6,635 nt of DNA from Immundisolibacter sp. (GTDB taxonomy: Bacteria > Pseudomonadota > Gammaproteobacteria > Immundisolibacterales > Immundisolibacteraceae), in assembly GCF_041601295.1 (NCBI RefSeq), contig NZ_JBFIII010000127.1:1-6635 (forward strand), written 5' to 3'. A program made the translations under genes and the position numbers. Positions 5,183-6,635 of the stretch are shown in pieces. Numbering within the stretch: position 1 is the first letter of the stretch; each line of letters opens with the position of its first letter. Below the pieces are notes generated by a model. The model was not told where the DNA came from and did no database searches. It saw only the letters and a list, made by a program, of their open reading frames with translations.

Positions 5183-6043
5183 GTGCGAGCGCTGTCGCTG
5201 CCTGGAATCCTGATTCTGGCCGGGGCGCTGTGCAGTGCCTGGACGGCACGCGCCGAGGTGGCCATCCCGCCGCTGAGCGCACGCGTCACCGACCAGACGA
5301 CAACCCTGAGTCCCAGGCAACACGCCGCGCTGGAACAAACGCTGCGTGCCTTCGAGGCCCGCAAGGGCGCCCAGATTGCCATCCTGCTGGTGCCCACCTC
5401 GGCGCCGGAAACCATCGAGCAGTATTCCCTGCGCGTTGCGGAGCAGTGGAAACTGGGGCGTGGCAAGGTCGATGACGGGGTGCTGCTCATCATCGCCAAA
5501 GCCGACCGCACGCTGCGTATCGAAGTCGGTTACGGCCTTGAAGGCGCGCTGAACGACGCCACCAGCAAACGCATCATCAGCGAAATCATCACGCCCTATT
5601 TCAGAGACGGTGACTTCTACGGTGGCATCAGCGCCGGCGTAGACCGAATCATTCGCGTCATAGAGGGCGAAGCCCTGCCGCCCCCGGACATCGGAACGGC
5701 GCATGCAAGCGCCGCGCTTTCGCGCCACCTCCCATTGATCGTGATTCTCGTGCTCATAACGGGCGGCCTGCTGCGCGCTGTGCTCGGCCGACTGCCGGGC
5801 GCCATGGTGGGGGGCGCCATCATTGCCGCCGTGGTCTGGCTGTTGATCGGCGCCGTTCTGATTGCCCTGATCGCAGGGGTTTTCGCCTTTGTGTTTACCC
5901 TGCTCGGCAGCAATAGCGGACGCCGTGGCATCGGCGGTTATCCGGGCGGTCTGGGCGGACGAGGCGGTAGCGGCTTTGGCGGAGGTGGTTTCGGCGGTAG
6001 TGGTGGCGGTTTTGGTGGTGGAGGAGCATCCGGGCGGTGGTAG
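5183..6043 (+). CDS. TPM-domain membrane protein with glycine-rich tail (YgcG family)
   Basis: A 286-residue exported protein. Residues 1-24 form a signal peptide with a likely cut at ARA/EVA. A TPM domain follows (about 25-160) with the hallmarks VTDQTTTLSP, VDDGVLLIIAKADRTLRIEVGYGLEGALND (96-125) and YFRDGDFYGGI (139-149). Hydrophobic segments at about 183-200 and 205-241 should span the inner membrane, placing the TPM domain in the periplasm. The tail (249-286) is almost all glycine with F, Y and S, ending GGGASGRW, typical of the family. Characterised TPM domains include photosystem II repair and acid-phosphatase-like proteins, but the bacterial role is unclear. The start is GTG at 5183, 24 bp after lemA. 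No good ribosome site is visible, but it is the only start that gives a complete signal peptide. The lemA-TPM order is a common pairing. Confidence 0.87.
   Translation: MRALSLPGILILAGALCSAWTARAEVAIPPLSARVTDQTTTLSPRQHAALEQTLRAFEARKGAQIAILLVPTSAPETIEQYSLRVAEQWKLGRGKVDDGVLLIIAKADRTLRIEVGYGLEGALNDATSKRIISEIITPYFRDGDFYGGISAGVDRIIRVIEGEALPPPDIGTAHASAALSRHLPLIVILVLITGGLLRAVLGRLPGAMVGGAIIAAVVWLLIGAVLIALIAGVFAFVFTLLGSNSGRRGIGGYPGGLGGRGGSGFGGGGFGGSGGGFGGGGASGRW
6020..6026 (+). promoter_or_regulatory. Ribosome binding site for the second TPM gene, inside the preceding gene
   Basis: GGAGGAG falls within the last glycine codons of the upstream TPM gene and sits 10 nt before the GTG at 6037 (19 nt before the alternative GTG at 6046). 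It favours the 6037 start and implies translational coupling with the overlapping upstream gene. Confidence 0.45.
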
Positions 6044-6279
6044 GCGTGGACCTTAAACGCATCGTCAGGCATCTGCGTACGACACACTGGCAGCTCGACC
6101 GGGCCTTTACGCGAGCGACACTGACTGCGATCGAGCATGCAATAACGGCCGGCGAAAAACTACACACAAGTGAGATTCGTTTTGTGGTCGAGGCGGCCCT
6201 GGACGCCGGACCGTTATTCAAGGGCCTATCGGCACGCGGGCGCGGCGCACCCCCGGGCGCAGGGCCACGTGCCAGGTGA
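6037..6279 (+). pseudogene. Second TPM-domain gene, truncated after about 67 codons
   Basis: Begins at GTG 6037, overlapping the stop of the first TPM gene by 7 bp. A GTG at 6046 is the alternative and gives the more family-like start DLKRIVRHL. The 67 authentic residues, through SEIRFVVEAALDAGPLFKGLSAR, match the start of the small TPM-domain protein usually encoded third in lemA-TPM-TPM clusters. That protein continues for well over 100 residues with the rest of the TPM fold. At about 6238 the sequence switches to antisense transposase DNA, and the frame runs on for about a dozen unrelated residues (GAPPGAGPRAR) to a stop at 6279. The product would lack nearly all of the TPM domain and is almost surely inactive. 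The rest of the gene is not in the window. Confidence 0.8.
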
Positions 6280-6635
6280 CCGGTGTGTCCTGATTCTCCG
6301 CACGTTTGGCGACGCCCTGGTAGCCGGCATCGCCCAGCACGGCGGTTTCCCGCCCATGCAGCAGGGCGTGCGCCTGGGTCACGTCGGCCACGTGGGCGAC
6401 CGTGCCGACCACCGTGTGCACCAGCCCCGAGTCCAGGTCGACCCCGACGTGCGCCTTCATGCCAAAGTGCCATTGGTTGCCTTTCTTCGCCTGATGCATG
6501 GCCGGGTCGCGCGCCCGGTCCCGGTTCTTGGTCGACGGCGGCGCCGCGATCAGCGTGGCGTCGATGAGCGTGCCCTCGCGCAGCAGCAGGCCCTGCTGGG
6601 CCAGGTGCGCGTTGATGGTCTGAAAGATCACCCCG
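6218..6635 (-). pseudogene. IS5-family transposase fragment, C-terminus lost, N-terminus beyond the window
   Basis: The reading frame enters from the right edge and gives at least 137 residues that match IS5-type DDE transposases: LLLREGTLIDATLIAAPPSTKNRDRARDP, KKGNQWHFGMKAHVGVD, SGLVHTVVGT, DVTQAHALLHG and DAGYQGV. The first catalytic Asp (in LIDATLI, codon at 6560-6562) and the second (in GDAGYQG, codon at 6329-6331) are present. Family similarity stops at WHVALRPGVRRA, near 6239. The rest (RVPIGP, stop at 6218-6220) is read from the antisense of the second TPM gene. The last third of the transposase, which holds the catalytic Glu and the basic FR.IK..FG region, is missing, so this copy cannot act alone. 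No terminal inverted repeat or target-site duplication is visible at the left boundary. Confidence 0.88.
6234..6243. mobile_element. Breakpoint between the second TPM gene and the IS5-type fragment
   Basis: Left of this point the plus strand encodes TPM residues ending GLSAR. Right of it the minus strand encodes transposase residues ending GVRRA. The switch lies within a few bases of 6238. The IS end itself is absent, so this is a deletion or recombination scar and not a simple insertion boundary. The exact base is uncertain because the region is a monotonous run of G and C. Confidence 0.6.

Noticed and set aside
4585..5511. A 308-codon open frame on the minus strand across lemA and the TPM gene
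   Set aside because: It is low in recognisable motifs and antisense to two well-supported family genes, so it is a GC-driven shadow.
5920..6030. GGT/GGC-rich repetitive DNA as a possible tandem repeat element
   Set aside because: It encodes the glycine-rich tail normal for YgcG-type TPM proteins, and the repeats are at codon level and irregular.
1..6635. tRNA, rRNA, CRISPR array or riboswitch
   Set aside because: No cloverleaf, spaced direct-repeat array or recognisable riboswitch core was seen on either strand by reading. Non-coding gaps are all short.

Overview
The window looks like chromosomal DNA from a GC-rich proteobacterium, most likely a gamma- or betaproteobacterium. The base composition is GC-rich by eye, the codons favour G or C at the third position, and the gene families (OxyR, LemA/TPM pairs, the rubrerythrin / CCG-domain Fe-S protein / DUF3501 cluster, an IS5-type transposase) are typical of that group. 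I cannot name a genus from the sequence alone.

Layout. On the minus strand at 91-891 lies a crotonase-fold protein that resembles ECHDC3-type enoyl-CoA hydratases but lacks both catalytic glutamates. Divergent from it, after 85 bp, is oxyR (977-1897), with both redox cysteines at the Escherichia coli positions. A good match to an OxyR operator (1920-1956) follows. It sits in front of a short, rubredoxin-less rubrerythrin (2056-2478) that ends in a clear intrinsic terminator (2492-2531). A 28-bp near-perfect dyad (2554-2581) precedes a tight two-gene unit: a GlpC/HdrD-like iron-sulfur protein (2620-3972) and a DUF3501 protein (3976-4563), 3 bp apart.

The right third holds an envelope-associated LemA/TPM cluster that appears to be decaying. 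The lemA lipoprotein gene (4602-5158) has a one-base deletion at about 4706. The TPM (YgcG-like) gene (5183-6043) is intact. A second TPM gene (from 6037) breaks off after about 67 codons at about 6238, where it runs directly into an inverted fragment of an IS5-family transposase that continues past the right edge.

How the genes work together (inference). oxyR, rbr, the Fe-S protein and DUF3501 make a coherent peroxide or redox stress module. The rubrerythrin would reduce peroxide at a diiron site and, having no rubredoxin domain, would need an outside electron donor. The Fe-S protein next door is an obvious candidate, and DUF3501 would be its accessory partner. The role of DUF3501 is not established, so this is the part of the window most likely to hide an undescribed system.
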